A stretch of DNA of 12,397 nucleotides from Clostridia bacterium (lineage in GTDB: Bacteria; Bacillota; Clostridia; Christensenellales; Aristaeellaceae): assembly GCA_009776385.1 (NCBI GenBank), contig WRFT01000030.1, positions 1-12,397 of the forward strand. The letters are read 5' to 3'. The position numbers were made by a program, and so were the translations under genes. Positions 1-6,801 of this stretch are shown piece after piece. Below the pieces are notes generated by a model that was not told where the DNA came from, did not search any database, and worked only from the letters and a program-made list of their open reading frames with translations. Each line of letters opens with the position of its first letter. Position 1 is the first letter of the stretch.

Positions 1-180
1 ATCGCCACGGATCATGGGCCCCATGTGCCGGTAATCCGAGCGCAGCTGCTTTCACCATCCTGGCTAAAAGAAGGCCGGAATGAACTGATCTTATGCTCTG
101 CCACCGAGCATCACGGGATTGAAATGCTGCGCCCGTTTCCGGCAATCAAGATTGAACTGAGGCGGGAGGAGACGACATGA
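1..180 (+). CDS. C-terminal fragment of an unidentified protein, possibly glycosidase-like
   Basis: Frame 1 is open from the first base of the window to a TGA at 178-180, giving the last 59 residues of a protein whose start lies outside. The TGA overlaps the ATG of the PfkB kinase (ATGA), and the kinase's ribosome binding site (GGAGGAG, 165-171) lies inside this frame, so the two genes look translationally coupled. The visible tail contains a stretch reading SWLKEGRNELILC (about residues 20-32), a pattern common in C-terminal beta-sandwich domains of glycosidases such as GH2 or GH35 enzymes, where similar 'WLKxGxNEL' strands occur. That resemblance is from memory and short, so the family is not assigned. 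Seen: open frame, overlap, motif. Inferred: carbohydrate-active enzyme, from motif and neighbours. Confidence 0.6.
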   Translation: MATDHGPHVPVIRAQLLSPSWLKEGRNELILCSATEHHGIEMLRPFPAIKIELRREETT

Positions 181-1160
181 AAGCCATATGCATGGGCGTT
201 CTGATCATGGACATGTTCCCGGAGCAATACGGGGTTCCACTGGCGCATGTGACAAAATGGCTTCCCATGGCGGGCGGCGCACCCGCCAATGTGGCGGTCG
301 CGCTGCAACGCATGGGCGTTGAAACCGCATACTGGGGCCAGGTGGGAGATGATGCCTTTGGACTTGAAATCATCAAACGGCTGCAGGACTTTGGGGTGGA
401 CACCGCATCCATACGTAAAGATGCTATCCGGCGTACGACGCTCAACTTCCACGCGAAACCCACAAAGGACGAGACGGAATATCTGTTTTACCGAAATCCC
501 GGCGCGGACACCGCGTTTGAAGTATCACAAATTGAACTTGACAAGCTGGCAGAGGTTTCGGTACTGCACTTTGACGCGCTGTGCTTAACCGACGCACCCA
601 TGCGTGACAGTACCTACAAGGCTGTTGCCGCGGCCCGGGAGGCCGGATGTATCATTAGTTTTGATGTGAACTACCGCTCAGCCATATGGCCGGGTCAGGA
701 AACCGCGGTACGCCGCACCCGCGACATGCTCCCGCACTGTGATGTAGTGAAGCTTAATCAGGAAGAAGCGGCGTTACTGTACCCCGGTTACAAGGATGAA
801 CGGGTGATTGATATGCTGCTGTCACAAGGCCCGCAAATTGTCCTGCTAACCTTGGGGGAAAGAGGAAGCCTGGCTGCCCAAGGCGATCTGCGCATCTTCA
901 CGCCTTCCCTTACGGTACCGGTGGCCGATACCATCGGCTGCGGAGACGCTTATGCCGCGGGGTTTTTGTACGGTGTCATGACCTTAGGTCTTTGGACGGG
1001 GAACGCGGATGCCGAAAAACTGAAGTGTTGCGCCGCATACGGCACGGCCTTGGCCGCATGTACAGCCCAGCGGAAGGGCGCGTTGGAAGCTTTGCCGGAC
1101 CGCGCGGCGTTTTTTGAGCAATACAATCGTCTTAATACATTTTTAAAGGAGAGCGTATGA
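177..1160 (+). CDS. PfkB-family sugar kinase (fructokinase-like)
   Basis: Predicted ATP-dependent cytoplasmic sugar kinase of the ribokinase/PfkB family, 327 residues, a normal length. The N-terminal PfkB signature is at residues 33-46 (GGAPANVAVALQRMG region, sugar-binding side). The C-terminal signature is DTIGCGD at 251-257, with D257 as the expected catalytic base and the following glycines forming the anion hole. Other family marks are YRNPGAD (105-111), FDVNYR (162-167) and KLNQEE (192-197, the NxxE magnesium-site motif). The YRNPGAD and FDVNYR stretches resemble fructokinases and 2-keto-3-deoxygluconate kinases more than ribokinases, but the substrate cannot be read from sequence. The usual GAGD is GCGD here. 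Start: ATG preceded by GGAGGAG with 5 nt spacing and overlapping the upstream stop. Its stop overlaps the start of the next gene, so all three form one translational unit. It would phosphorylate a monosaccharide released by the hydrolases of the locus. Confidence 0.9.
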   Translation: MKAICMGVLIMDMFPEQYGVPLAHVTKWLPMAGGAPANVAVALQRMGVETAYWGQVGDDAFGLEIIKRLQDFGVDTASIRKDAIRRTTLNFHAKPTKDETEYLFYRNPGADTAFEVSQIELDKLAEVSVLHFDALCLTDAPMRDSTYKAVAAAREAGCIISFDVNYRSAIWPGQETAVRRTRDMLPHCDVVKLNQEEAALLYPGYKDERVIDMLLSQGPQIVLLTLGERGSLAAQGDLRIFTPSLTVPVADTIGCGDAYAAGFLYGVMTLGLWTGNADAEKLKCCAAYGTALAACTAQRKGALEALPDRAAFFEQYNRLNTFLKESV

Positions 1161-2326
1161 AACCGATTTTTGAGAAACGAGTCATCGGAACACTGGACAG
1201 CAGCTTGCTTGGCGGCCCGATGAACACACTGGGCACAACAGGCGATATCAATGGGGATGGGCGCATGGATTTTGTCACCTGCGGCCGGAACGGACGGATG
1301 ATCTGGCTGGAAAACCTGGGCAACGAACGCTGGAAGGAGCATTTCATTGCCCATGTGAAAAACCAGGAGTGCGGCGGCTGCCTGATTGATCTGACCGGTA
1401 ACGGCAGGGCAGATGTTATCAACGGCAGTGACGGTATGGGCTATTCGATGAACTGGTGGGAAAATACCGGGGAACCGGGGCCGTGGAAACAACGCATGAT
1501 TGCCGAGACCGCGAACACGCAATTCCATGACACCGACATCGGTCATATCAAGAATGACGGCGTACCTTACCTGGTTTTTGACAACCAAGCAAATGGTACG
1601 GATCTGTACTGCGTTCCGCTGCCGAAGGACCCGCGGGTTTCGCCCTGGCCCGGGCTGGAGTTAATTGACAGCGGACTACGCTTGCCTAACCCGCACAGGC
1701 CGGATGGTTACCAGCCGGACGAAGGAATTGCCATCGGCGATGTGGATAACGACGGGCAGTTGGAGATCGTGTGCGGTGTACATTGGTTTAAGTGGGTAAA
1801 AGATCATTGGGAAAAGTATCTTTTTACGGACGAGAACTTCATTACCAACAAGATCGTCATAGCGGACATCAACGGCGACGGACGGAATGAAATTCTTGTA
1901 TCCGAAGGGGACGCTTGGATTTACGGTAAAAAGGAAGGCGGCAAGCTGGCCTGCTTTACATCCGCAGGCGACGCGAAAACACTATGGGCCATGCGGCTTT
2001 TAGATACCGGCCTATTGGATGCCCATACACTGAGGCTGGGGAACCTTTGCGGCAATGGACGGCCGGATATTTTGGTCGGCGAAATTGGGGCGAAGGCCGG
2101 AAACAGCGAGGCCTATGCCGTTCGCTTGCCCCGAATCTATGTTTATGAAAATGACGGCCAAGGCGGTTTTGATACGCGGTACACCATTGATGAGGGGACC
2201 GGTATACACGAGGGAATTTTACTGGACTTGACCGGCGACGGGCGTTTGGACCTAATCGGAAAACCCCTGCACGGCCCGGAACAATGGAATATCCATGTAT
2301 TCTACAACCGCACGCCCGCAGGTTGA
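1157..2326 (+). CDS. Cytoplasmic FG-GAP/VCBS beta-propeller protein, aldos-2-ulose dehydratase-like
   Basis: A 389-residue protein built from repeats of the FG-GAP/VCBS type, each with an acidic DxxGDGxxD/E loop that in this fold usually binds calcium. Clear copies are at residues 29-40 (GDINGDGRMDFV), 78-88 (DLTGNGRADVI), 194-205 (GDVDNDGQLEIV), 237-248 (ADINGDGRNEIL), 295-306 (GNLCGNGRPDIL) and 357-367 (DLTGDGRLDLI), so a six- or seven-bladed propeller is likely. There is no signal peptide or membrane segment, which is notable because most such propellers are secreted. The combination 'WWENTG' (100-105), a conserved HE after GTGI (351-352) and the closing GKPLHGP (368-374) recalls the propeller domain of aldos-2-ulose dehydratase-like proteins. 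That is an inference from remembered pattern, and it may equally be a lyase, an isomerase or a non-enzymatic protein. ATGA overlap with the kinase and AAGGAG at 1146-1151 (5 nt spacing) fix the start. Confidence 0.75.
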   Translation: MKPIFEKRVIGTLDSSLLGGPMNTLGTTGDINGDGRMDFVTCGRNGRMIWLENLGNERWKEHFIAHVKNQECGGCLIDLTGNGRADVINGSDGMGYSMNWWENTGEPGPWKQRMIAETANTQFHDTDIGHIKNDGVPYLVFDNQANGTDLYCVPLPKDPRVSPWPGLELIDSGLRLPNPHRPDGYQPDEGIAIGDVDNDGQLEIVCGVHWFKWVKDHWEKYLFTDENFITNKIVIADINGDGRNEILVSEGDAWIYGKKEGGKLACFTSAGDAKTLWAMRLLDTGLLDAHTLRLGNLCGNGRPDILVGEIGAKAGNSEAYAVRLPRIYVYENDGQGGFDTRYTIDEGTGIHEGILLDLTGDGRLDLIGKPLHGPEQWNIHVFYNRTPAG

Positions 2327-2344
2327 AATTAACATAGCGGAAAC

Positions 2345-2380
2345 CTGCATACGGGAATCCGGGGCAGATTCCCTATGTGG
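2345..2380 (+). terminator. Hairpin downstream of the kinase/propeller operon
   Basis: GGGAATC (2353-2359) pairs with GATTCCC (2367-2373) around a 7-nt loop. The stem continues past a single bulged C as CATA (2348-2351) with TATG (2374-2377), then two G-U pairs and one more C-G pair. It starts about 19 nt after the stop codon of the propeller gene and ends about 40 nt before the LacI promoter, the usual place for a transcription end. No run of T follows on the plus strand, so it is not a canonical intrinsic terminator. It may instead protect the 3' end or work with Rho. Confidence 0.45.
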
Positions 2381-2418
2381 TTGATACGCTGCATGACAAG
2401 TTTCGATTTTGACAATCA

Positions 2419-2427
2419 TGATATAAT
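2419..2427 (+). promoter_or_regulatory. Extended -10 promoter of the LacI-family gene at 2459
   Basis: TGATATAAT is a perfect extended -10 element (TG-N-TATAAT). The region 16-18 bp upstream (around 2398-2405, AAGTTTCG) has no good -35, which is common for extended -10 promoters. Transcription would begin near 2434, leaving a leader of about 25 nt. The ATG at 2459 has no strong Shine-Dalgarno sequence (only GAG/TGATGG nearby), suggesting weak translation, as is usual for a repressor. An 8-bp palindrome ATCATGAT (2415-2422) overlaps the element and could be an autoregulatory site, but it is too short to argue for. Confidence 0.55.
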
Positions 2428-2458
2428 GACGTGAAAATGAGAAAAATGAGTTGATGGC

Positions 2459-3529
2459 ATGGCGAAAAAAGTAACATTGATAGATATAGCAAATGAAACA
2501 GGCCTGTCGATTTCGACGGTTCACCGCGCCCTTCAGCGATCACCCACAGTTAACAAAGAAACCGGGGAAAAGGTTATTCAAATAGCCCAGGCCATGGGCT
2601 ACTGGTCGGGACGGATGGGAGTCGCGCCGAACCCTGCCAAGTTTGCCGTGCTGTGTCCGGACAATGAGTTTTTCGCAGAAGCCTTACGCGGCATAGAGTA
2701 CGCGAAGCGGCGTTACCGCTACGCGGGATGTCAGGTTGAACTGATTCTCAGCGAGCATTACCGCGTTGGAGAACAATCCGATCAGTTACGCGAGTTGCTG
2801 AACCGCGCGGATTTTGATTTTGACGGCATTGCCATTGCGCCGGCAAACGCTTTGCTGCTAAACGCCCTTTTGCAAAGAGCCCATGATCTGGGAGCCCATG
2901 TGGTTACTTTCAACAACGACGCCCCGGAGAGCTGCCGCGAATGTTTCGTAGGCGAAAACCCTGTTCTCGCCGGGGAGACAGCCGCGCTGTTATACAACCG
3001 CGTCCTGCAGCCGGGCCAGCAAATCGCGGTCATGACCAGCCATCTGCTGGCTACGGGCCTGCGCTCCCGTACAGAGGCGTTTATCGCAAAGATTCGTGAG
3101 TTGAACAAGGTAGAAGTGCTGGGCGTTTTTGAATACATGGATGAACCCGAGGCGGCAGAGGAAGTCGCGGTACAAATCCTTAAAAACCTGTCGCCCAATG
3201 CCATTTTTACCAACAGCATGTGGGGCAGCGTGGGCGCGGCCAGCGCTTTGGAACAGATGCAGACGGATAATGGTGAGAAGGTGTTGCTGGTAGGCTTTGA
3301 CGTATGTGAACGTGTATGCGCGTATTTAGAAAATGACACAATGTTTGCGACACTTTCACAAGAACCTTTTACCCAAGGTTATCAGGCCATAAAATTGCTG
3401 ATGAAGCTTTGCACAGGCCAAACCGATGGCCTTCGGGATATTTACCACACCTATACGGAAGTGTTATTAAAAACTAACCTGCGTGGTATCCGCCCGGAAA
3501 TGGTGCGGGGGGAGATGTCTTTCACCTAG
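2459..3529 (+). CDS. LacI-family transcriptional regulator with Peripla_BP_4-type sensor domain
   Basis: A 356-residue regulator. Residues 4-48 form the LacI helix-turn-helix (TLIDIANETGLSISTVHRAL), with the recognition helix around 17-25. From about 61 to 350 there is a sugar-binding domain of periplasmic-binding-protein fold, with family marks VGENPVLAGETAALL (about 164-178) and LSQEPFTQGYQAIKLL near the C terminus. The recognition helix reads STVHRAL rather than the common TVSRVLN, and the hinge region after GYWSG (about 47-51) lacks the usual NRxAxxL pattern, so it probably recognises an operator different from that of the second regulator at 11115-12131. This group often senses sugars through a ribose/galactose-binding-like domain. 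It has its own promoter and follows the kinase/propeller genes, whose operon it may control. The ligand is unknown. Convergent with the minus-strand genes; no clear terminator follows. Confidence 0.92.
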   Translation: MAKKVTLIDIANETGLSISTVHRALQRSPTVNKETGEKVIQIAQAMGYWSGRMGVAPNPAKFAVLCPDNEFFAEALRGIEYAKRRYRYAGCQVELILSEHYRVGEQSDQLRELLNRADFDFDGIAIAPANALLLNALLQRAHDLGAHVVTFNNDAPESCRECFVGENPVLAGETAALLYNRVLQPGQQIAVMTSHLLATGLRSRTEAFIAKIRELNKVEVLGVFEYMDEPEAAEEVAVQILKNLSPNAIFTNSMWGSVGAASALEQMQTDNGEKVLLVGFDVCERVCAYLENDTMFATLSQEPFTQGYQAIKLLMKLCTGQTDGLRDIYHTYTEVLLKTNLRGIRPEMVRGEMSFT

Positions 3530-3655
3530 TTTTCCAAGCCTCCTATATTCACTTCACACTCGTTCGACGTCGCCAGTCCTTGTTTCATATAGTCTTGATT
3601 AAATTTCTTTTATTCTATGGAGATACTAGCATTGGTATCCAAATTAAATCACGAT

Positions 3656-4255
3656 TCAAGTTGAGTAGTATAAAGCTATTATCGACCCAACTATTCCGAG
3701 TGCCAAAAAAACCTTATCCGCAACCCCATCTGCCGTGAACCACTTTAGGCAAACTCCCTTACTTACCGGGTATAATAATAGAATAGGCTTTTTGTTTACG
3801 ATATCCAAGACTAGATGCATTACTGCTCCTACTAAAAATGAAAGAGCTAATGGTTTACATAATAATCCAACAGCAGCTCCGAGCAAGAAAACATATAGTA
3901 TTGAGTGTGTGAAAGTCCTATGTATAGAAAAATATCCAAACAAACATACCGTAACAAATGTAACTGCACCTATCAATGTATACAACCAATTGTTTGTAAG
4001 TATATATGAACAAACTACACCGCCCATTAAGAAATCAAAGAGGAGTGCTAGTATAGCCATTGCCCCAAATGTAATTCTTGAATAATATACATCCTTGAAA
4101 TATTTGTTTGACTTGACTTCTATATCACAAATAATCGCACCGAGAGAACCACCAAGAACTACAACTGCACATGCACCGACGTTTTTAGGCTGAGCTATAA
4201 CTGCGGCAGCAGCTATGCCAACAAACAAATGTGTATGCCCCCAACATTTTTTCAT
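3656..4255 (-). CDS. YdjM/DUF457-family membrane protein (putative metal-dependent hydrolase)
   Basis: A 199-residue integral membrane protein with about five to six hydrophobic segments. It carries the residues typical of the YdjM (DUF457, 'LexA-regulated membrane-bound metal-dependent hydrolase') family: HTH near the N terminus (H7, H9), an acidic residue after the second hydrophobic segment (D44), HRTFTHS (112-118) and HLVLDIVNKKPILLLYP (147-163). The His and Asp residues probably bind metal. No reaction is established for most members. Start: ATG after GAGAGG with about 6 nt spacing. The gene is clearly more AT-rich than its neighbours: one 60-base line counted by hand (3901-3960) has about one third G+C, against just over half in the LacI gene (2821-2880). 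It has no obvious link to sugar use, and it sits between two convergent operons, so it is probably an acquired cargo gene. A candidate promoter lies at 4303-4331. Confidence 0.8.
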   Translation of the reverse strand: MKKCWGHTHLFVGIAAAAVIAQPKNVGACAVVVLGGSLGAIICDIEVKSNKYFKDVYYSRITFGAMAILALLFDFLMGGVVCSYILTNNWLYTLIGAVTFVTVCLFGYFSIHRTFTHSILYVFLLGAAVGLLCKPLALSFLVGAVMHLVLDIVNKKPILLLYPVSKGVCLKWFTADGVADKVFLALGIVGSIIALYYST

Positions 4256-4302
4256 GCAATCCTCTCTTTAACCATAAATGTACTAATAGCATTTTAATCT
4301 TT

Positions 4303-4331
4303 ACTATATTGGTGACTCGATCAAAGTCCAA
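4303..4331 (-). promoter_or_regulatory. Candidate promoter of the YdjM-like gene
   Basis: On the minus strand, TTGGAC (4331-4326) and TATAGT (4308-4303) are separated by 17 bp. The -10 matches consensus at 5 of 6 bases, the -35 only at 3 of 6. Transcription would start about 40 nt upstream of the ATG at 4255. The surrounding DNA is AT-rich, so a chance match is possible. Confidence 0.35.
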
Positions 4332-4514
4332 TAGTTGCGCTTCAGTTTTCGACTGGTATGATCCTGCGGCATTAATCGCTTTCCGCTTACCATTTTTATC
4401 AGTTTAATACTCATCTAAAGCCCTTCTTTTTTATCCCTATTAATCCATTATCCATCAGTTCTTACGCACTTTATTCAACACACACGCACTTGCCAGTTCA
4501 TTAGTAGTTGCGAT

Positions 4515-4604
4515 CTAACGGTTTGTGTACAGTGTTTTTTCGGCAGTGCCTCTATCTGAGAAACGGTACAGAATCCAAATAGATATTATATACACAATAA
4601 ACAT
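4515..4604 (-). CDS. Possible small membrane peptide, 29 residues
   Basis: An ATG at 4604-4602 opens a 29-codon frame ending at 4515. AAGG (4615-4612) lies 7 nt upstream, and a perfect extended -10 element lies about 90 nt upstream (4703-4695). The first 13 residues (MFIVYIISIWILY) are strongly hydrophobic with aromatic residues, followed by a charged tail (RFSDRG... ending YTNR), the layout of a single-pass small membrane peptide. The same frame runs open upstream into the glycosidase gene, but that part is a shadow of it. In AT-rich DNA such a frame can arise by chance, no homologue is recognised, and no function is proposed. Confidence 0.22.
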   Translation of the reverse strand: MFIVYIISIWILYRFSDRGTAEKTLYTNR

Positions 4605-4694
4605 AGAAGTGCCTTGATTAGGTGATGGTTCTACCGATAGTATGGTGCCATGACAAGCCTCTCCCAGCGAGTTCCGGAAAACACATTTGGCAGC

Positions 4695-4703
4695 ATTATA
4701 GCA
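4695..4703 (-). promoter_or_regulatory. Extended -10 element after the glycosidase gene
   Basis: The minus strand reads TGCTATAAT at 4703-4695, a perfect TG-N-TATAAT match, starting 15 nt after the glycosidase stop codon. The only -35-like sequence (TTGGAG) is 20 bp away, outside the normal range. If active it would drive the small ORF at 4515-4604 and perhaps the YdjM-like gene. Confidence 0.25.
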
Positions 4704-4717
4704 GCACCGGATATACG

Positions 4718-6790
4718 CTACTCCAATACGATCTGTGCCGAAAACGGCAATGCAGATCTTACGGTACACGCTTCCTTTCTCGCAAGTCGCACATTTAGCT
4801 CGCCGCTCTTCGGTGCGTACGTGAATGATACCACCCCGAAGTATGTGGGTAGATTTTCTACGGAGAACGCATGATGCTGCCAATGTACCGGGACGCCTTG
4901 TCCTATCACCAGCGTGTCGCCTTCTTCGTGTACAAGACAATCGCGCAGTAGTAAAAACAACTCCGCCGCTGTCCATCCGTGCGGCGTGACGCTTCGAATG
5001 TCATCCCAACCACGCGTTCGCGGCCACAGGAGCGCTGTGTTGCCATCTACACCTTCCGGATACGTGTAGAGACCAGGCGCAGTCTGGTTGGCAAAGAACC
5101 ACTCGATGGACTGCCATGCGCGTTCACGATCTCCCTTCAACATGTAATTATGGGCGTGTCCGGCCTCGAAGTAGGTCCAGTCCGTCACCGGGTGGAACAC
5201 GCTGTCTTTCATCTTCACATTGTGCCAATAGGCGTCATACTTCTCGCGAATTAACGTGTCGGCGGCATCTGCCCAACCCGTAGGCCAGTAGGCAGAGTTG
5301 ACATCACGTTCATTCTCACCAAACCGTTCCGGAGCAATTCGCAGCATGGCCTCTTTAATCTCAGCGGCCTCTTTTAAATAGGGAGCGTCATCTATGCCAA
5401 GCGTTCTGGCACAAAACGCTGTGCGCTGCATCGCCATATGCGCAAACCCATTAACCCAATAGACCGGGAAATGATGATCCATACGGCCGTTGATTAAACC
5501 ATCTTTGGCGGGAAGACAGACCAAATCAGTATCGGGAGCGAGCATGCATTTAGGGATGACAAACTCGGTAAATTTCCGAATAGGTTTATCAGTCCGGCGC
5601 ATGCTCATCAGCAGTTGCGCTTTGCGGACAATATGCGGGAAAACATCCCGTAGGAAATCCAGATCACGTGTGATAAGGTAATGCTCCGATAATATCCAGA
5701 TGCTGGCGCTTGGCCCGTCTCCCTCCGCGCCAAAGCCACCGAATATATCCTGGGCGGCAACGTTACGAAGCGCATCCGCGCAGAACGCGTGTTGCCCTCC
5801 CTTGTTCAGCGCGTTAACCACATATGCACCGTCACGCAGCCACCAGATTGGGTAGGAGATTGGCGTGATACGCACCGCTTTATCGACCGTGAACATCGTC
5901 AAATGCGTGAGCTGGCATTGAAACGCCTCGGTAAACCGTACGTCCGGCAGTGAAAGCCGGATACCCAGGCGCTCCCGCCAACGTTCAAGGAAAGCCGTCT
6001 TTCGCGCAGAGAAGTCAAGTGGAAGAGCCGGGCCGTGAAGATATTGCACGCTGTAGCGGGAAACTTGCATTTGGCAAACAAACGCATACTGCGCTTGCAC
6101 ACCCGCAGGCAAATGCACGTCATACGCCAGCGCACCGCTGGCCCATGTGGATGAATCCTGCACGCTTCCGCTGCTTGGCAGATTACCGGCGATCAAGACT
6201 TCTGAAATGTCTTTGCCTGTCTGCTCATAGCTAATGGCACCAAACTGGAAACTCGCATTCTCAGCATAAAGCGCGCCAAAACTATTTACCAACACGGATG
6301 CGTCCTTGCGCTCCAGACTACGTACCGGTCCGCCCGCCGCGCCAAATGACCGCAGCACAAGGTACAGCTTCGCTTCCACGGGCATGTCGCTTTCATTAAC
6401 CAGTGTCACTTGGTAGCATGCCTGATAGTCTCCAAGCTGGTCATCTCCATCCGGGCAAAATAACTCGCTATGCACGCGCAGCGGCCCCGCCTTCCAATCG
6501 GAATGCAGTACAGGGTAAAAGCCTTCTTCAAAGCGCCACACAATACTATCGAGCGGCATTTGCTCAGGTGTATGCAATCCGCCGTTTACGAATACCCAAG
6601 TAGATACACCATAGGTACCCGGACCCGGTGAAAACGAGTTGCCGGGTTCCACCGGCACCTTATAGGCTTCCATAGAACCGGGCGCACCAAGGATGACATG
6701 CGTATCCGCTCGGTTCCAGATCCAATCGGGGTGTTTCTGCTTCATCTCGCGCAGCTTTTCCGCCTCAAAAACGTTATATTTTGGCTCCAT
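4718..6790 (-). CDS. Six-hairpin (alpha/alpha)6 glycosidase-like protein, family not assigned
   Basis: A 690-residue cytoplasmic protein (no signal peptide). The N-terminal 270 residues are rich in beta-strand patterns, like the beta-sandwich that precedes the catalytic barrel in many (alpha/alpha)6 glycosidases. From about 280 the sequence is helical and contains marks of that fold: PIWWLRDGAYVVNAL (314-328), EGDGPSASIWILSEHYLI (356-373), TYFEAGHAHNYM (539-550) and PHGWTAAELFLLLRDCL (603-619), followed by a closing beta domain. By position, E355 or D358 and E542 are candidate catalytic acids. This is inference, and no known GH number is assigned. Start: ATG with AGGAGG 7 nt upstream; that site overlaps the TAG stop of the GH172 gene, so the two are tightly coupled. 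It is the last gene of the long operon and is expected to act on the imported oligosaccharide together with GH172. It ends intact in a short C-terminal strand. Confidence 0.75.
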   Translation of the reverse strand: MEPKYNVFEAEKLREMKQKHPDWIWNRADTHVILGAPGSMEAYKVPVEPGNSFSPGPGTYGVSTWVFVNGGLHTPEQMPLDSIVWRFEEGFYPVLHSDWKAGPLRVHSELFCPDGDDQLGDYQACYQVTLVNESDMPVEAKLYLVLRSFGAAGGPVRSLERKDASVLVNSFGALYAENASFQFGAISYEQTGKDISEVLIAGNLPSSGSVQDSSTWASGALAYDVHLPAGVQAQYAFVCQMQVSRYSVQYLHGPALPLDFSARKTAFLERWRERLGIRLSLPDVRFTEAFQCQLTHLTMFTVDKAVRITPISYPIWWLRDGAYVVNALNKGGQHAFCADALRNVAAQDIFGGFGAEGDGPSASIWILSEHYLITRDLDFLRDVFPHIVRKAQLLMSMRRTDKPIRKFTEFVIPKCMLAPDTDLVCLPAKDGLINGRMDHHFPVYWVNGFAHMAMQRTAFCARTLGIDDAPYLKEAAEIKEAMLRIAPERFGENERDVNSAYWPTGWADAADTLIREKYDAYWHNVKMKDSVFHPVTDWTYFEAGHAHNYMLKGDRERAWQSIEWFFANQTAPGLYTYPEGVDGNTALLWPRTRGWDDIRSVTPHGWTAAELFLLLRDCLVHEEGDTLVIGQGVPVHWQHHAFSVENLPTYFGVVSFTYAPKSGELNVRLARKEACTVRSALPFSAQIVLE

Positions 6791-6801
6791 GTCACATCCT
6801 C

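Larger units (their letters stand above)
4256..4717. other. AT-rich intergenic stretch between the YdjM-like gene and the glycosidase operon end
   Basis: About 460 bases without a confident gene. It holds the candidate YdjM-gene promoter (4303-4331), a possible 29-codon ORF (4515-4604) and an extended -10 element (4695-4703), all on the minus strand. An 8-bp direct repeat ACGCACTT occurs at 4464-4471 and 4484-4491. No hairpin followed by a T-run was found on the minus strand after the glycosidase stop at 4718, so the end of the long operon is not marked by a visible intrinsic terminator. No RNA gene or mobile element ends were seen. Confidence 0.6.

Noticed and set aside
950..1588. 212-codon minus-strand frame opposite the kinase and propeller genes
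   Set aside because: Antisense to two well-supported genes, with no recognisable domain.
2409..2427. TTGACA at 2409-2414 paired with TATAAT at 2422-2427
   Set aside because: Only 7 bp separate them, far below the 16-18 bp needed. The TATAAT is explained better as an extended -10 element.
2782..3339. 185-codon minus-strand frame opposite the LacI gene
   Set aside because: Ser- and Arg-rich antisense shadow of a conserved gene.
3622..3639. Hairpin GATAC-N8-GTATC as terminator of the YdjM-like gene
   Set aside because: Stem of only 5 A/T-rich pairs and no T-run on either strand after it.
4464..4491. Direct repeat ACGCACTT spaced by 20 bp
   Set aside because: Only 8 bp in low-complexity sequence, with no promoter beside it; likely chance.
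3592..4620. TTGATTA copies on both sides of the AT-rich stretch as a target-site duplication
   Set aside because: A 7-bp AT-rich word without terminal inverted repeats or transposase is not evidence of transposition.
4515..4976. 153-codon minus-strand frame overlapping the end of the glycosidase gene
   Set aside because: Its upper two thirds are a shadow of the glycosidase in another frame, with Arg- and Cys-rich low-quality sequence. Only the last 29 codons are considered.
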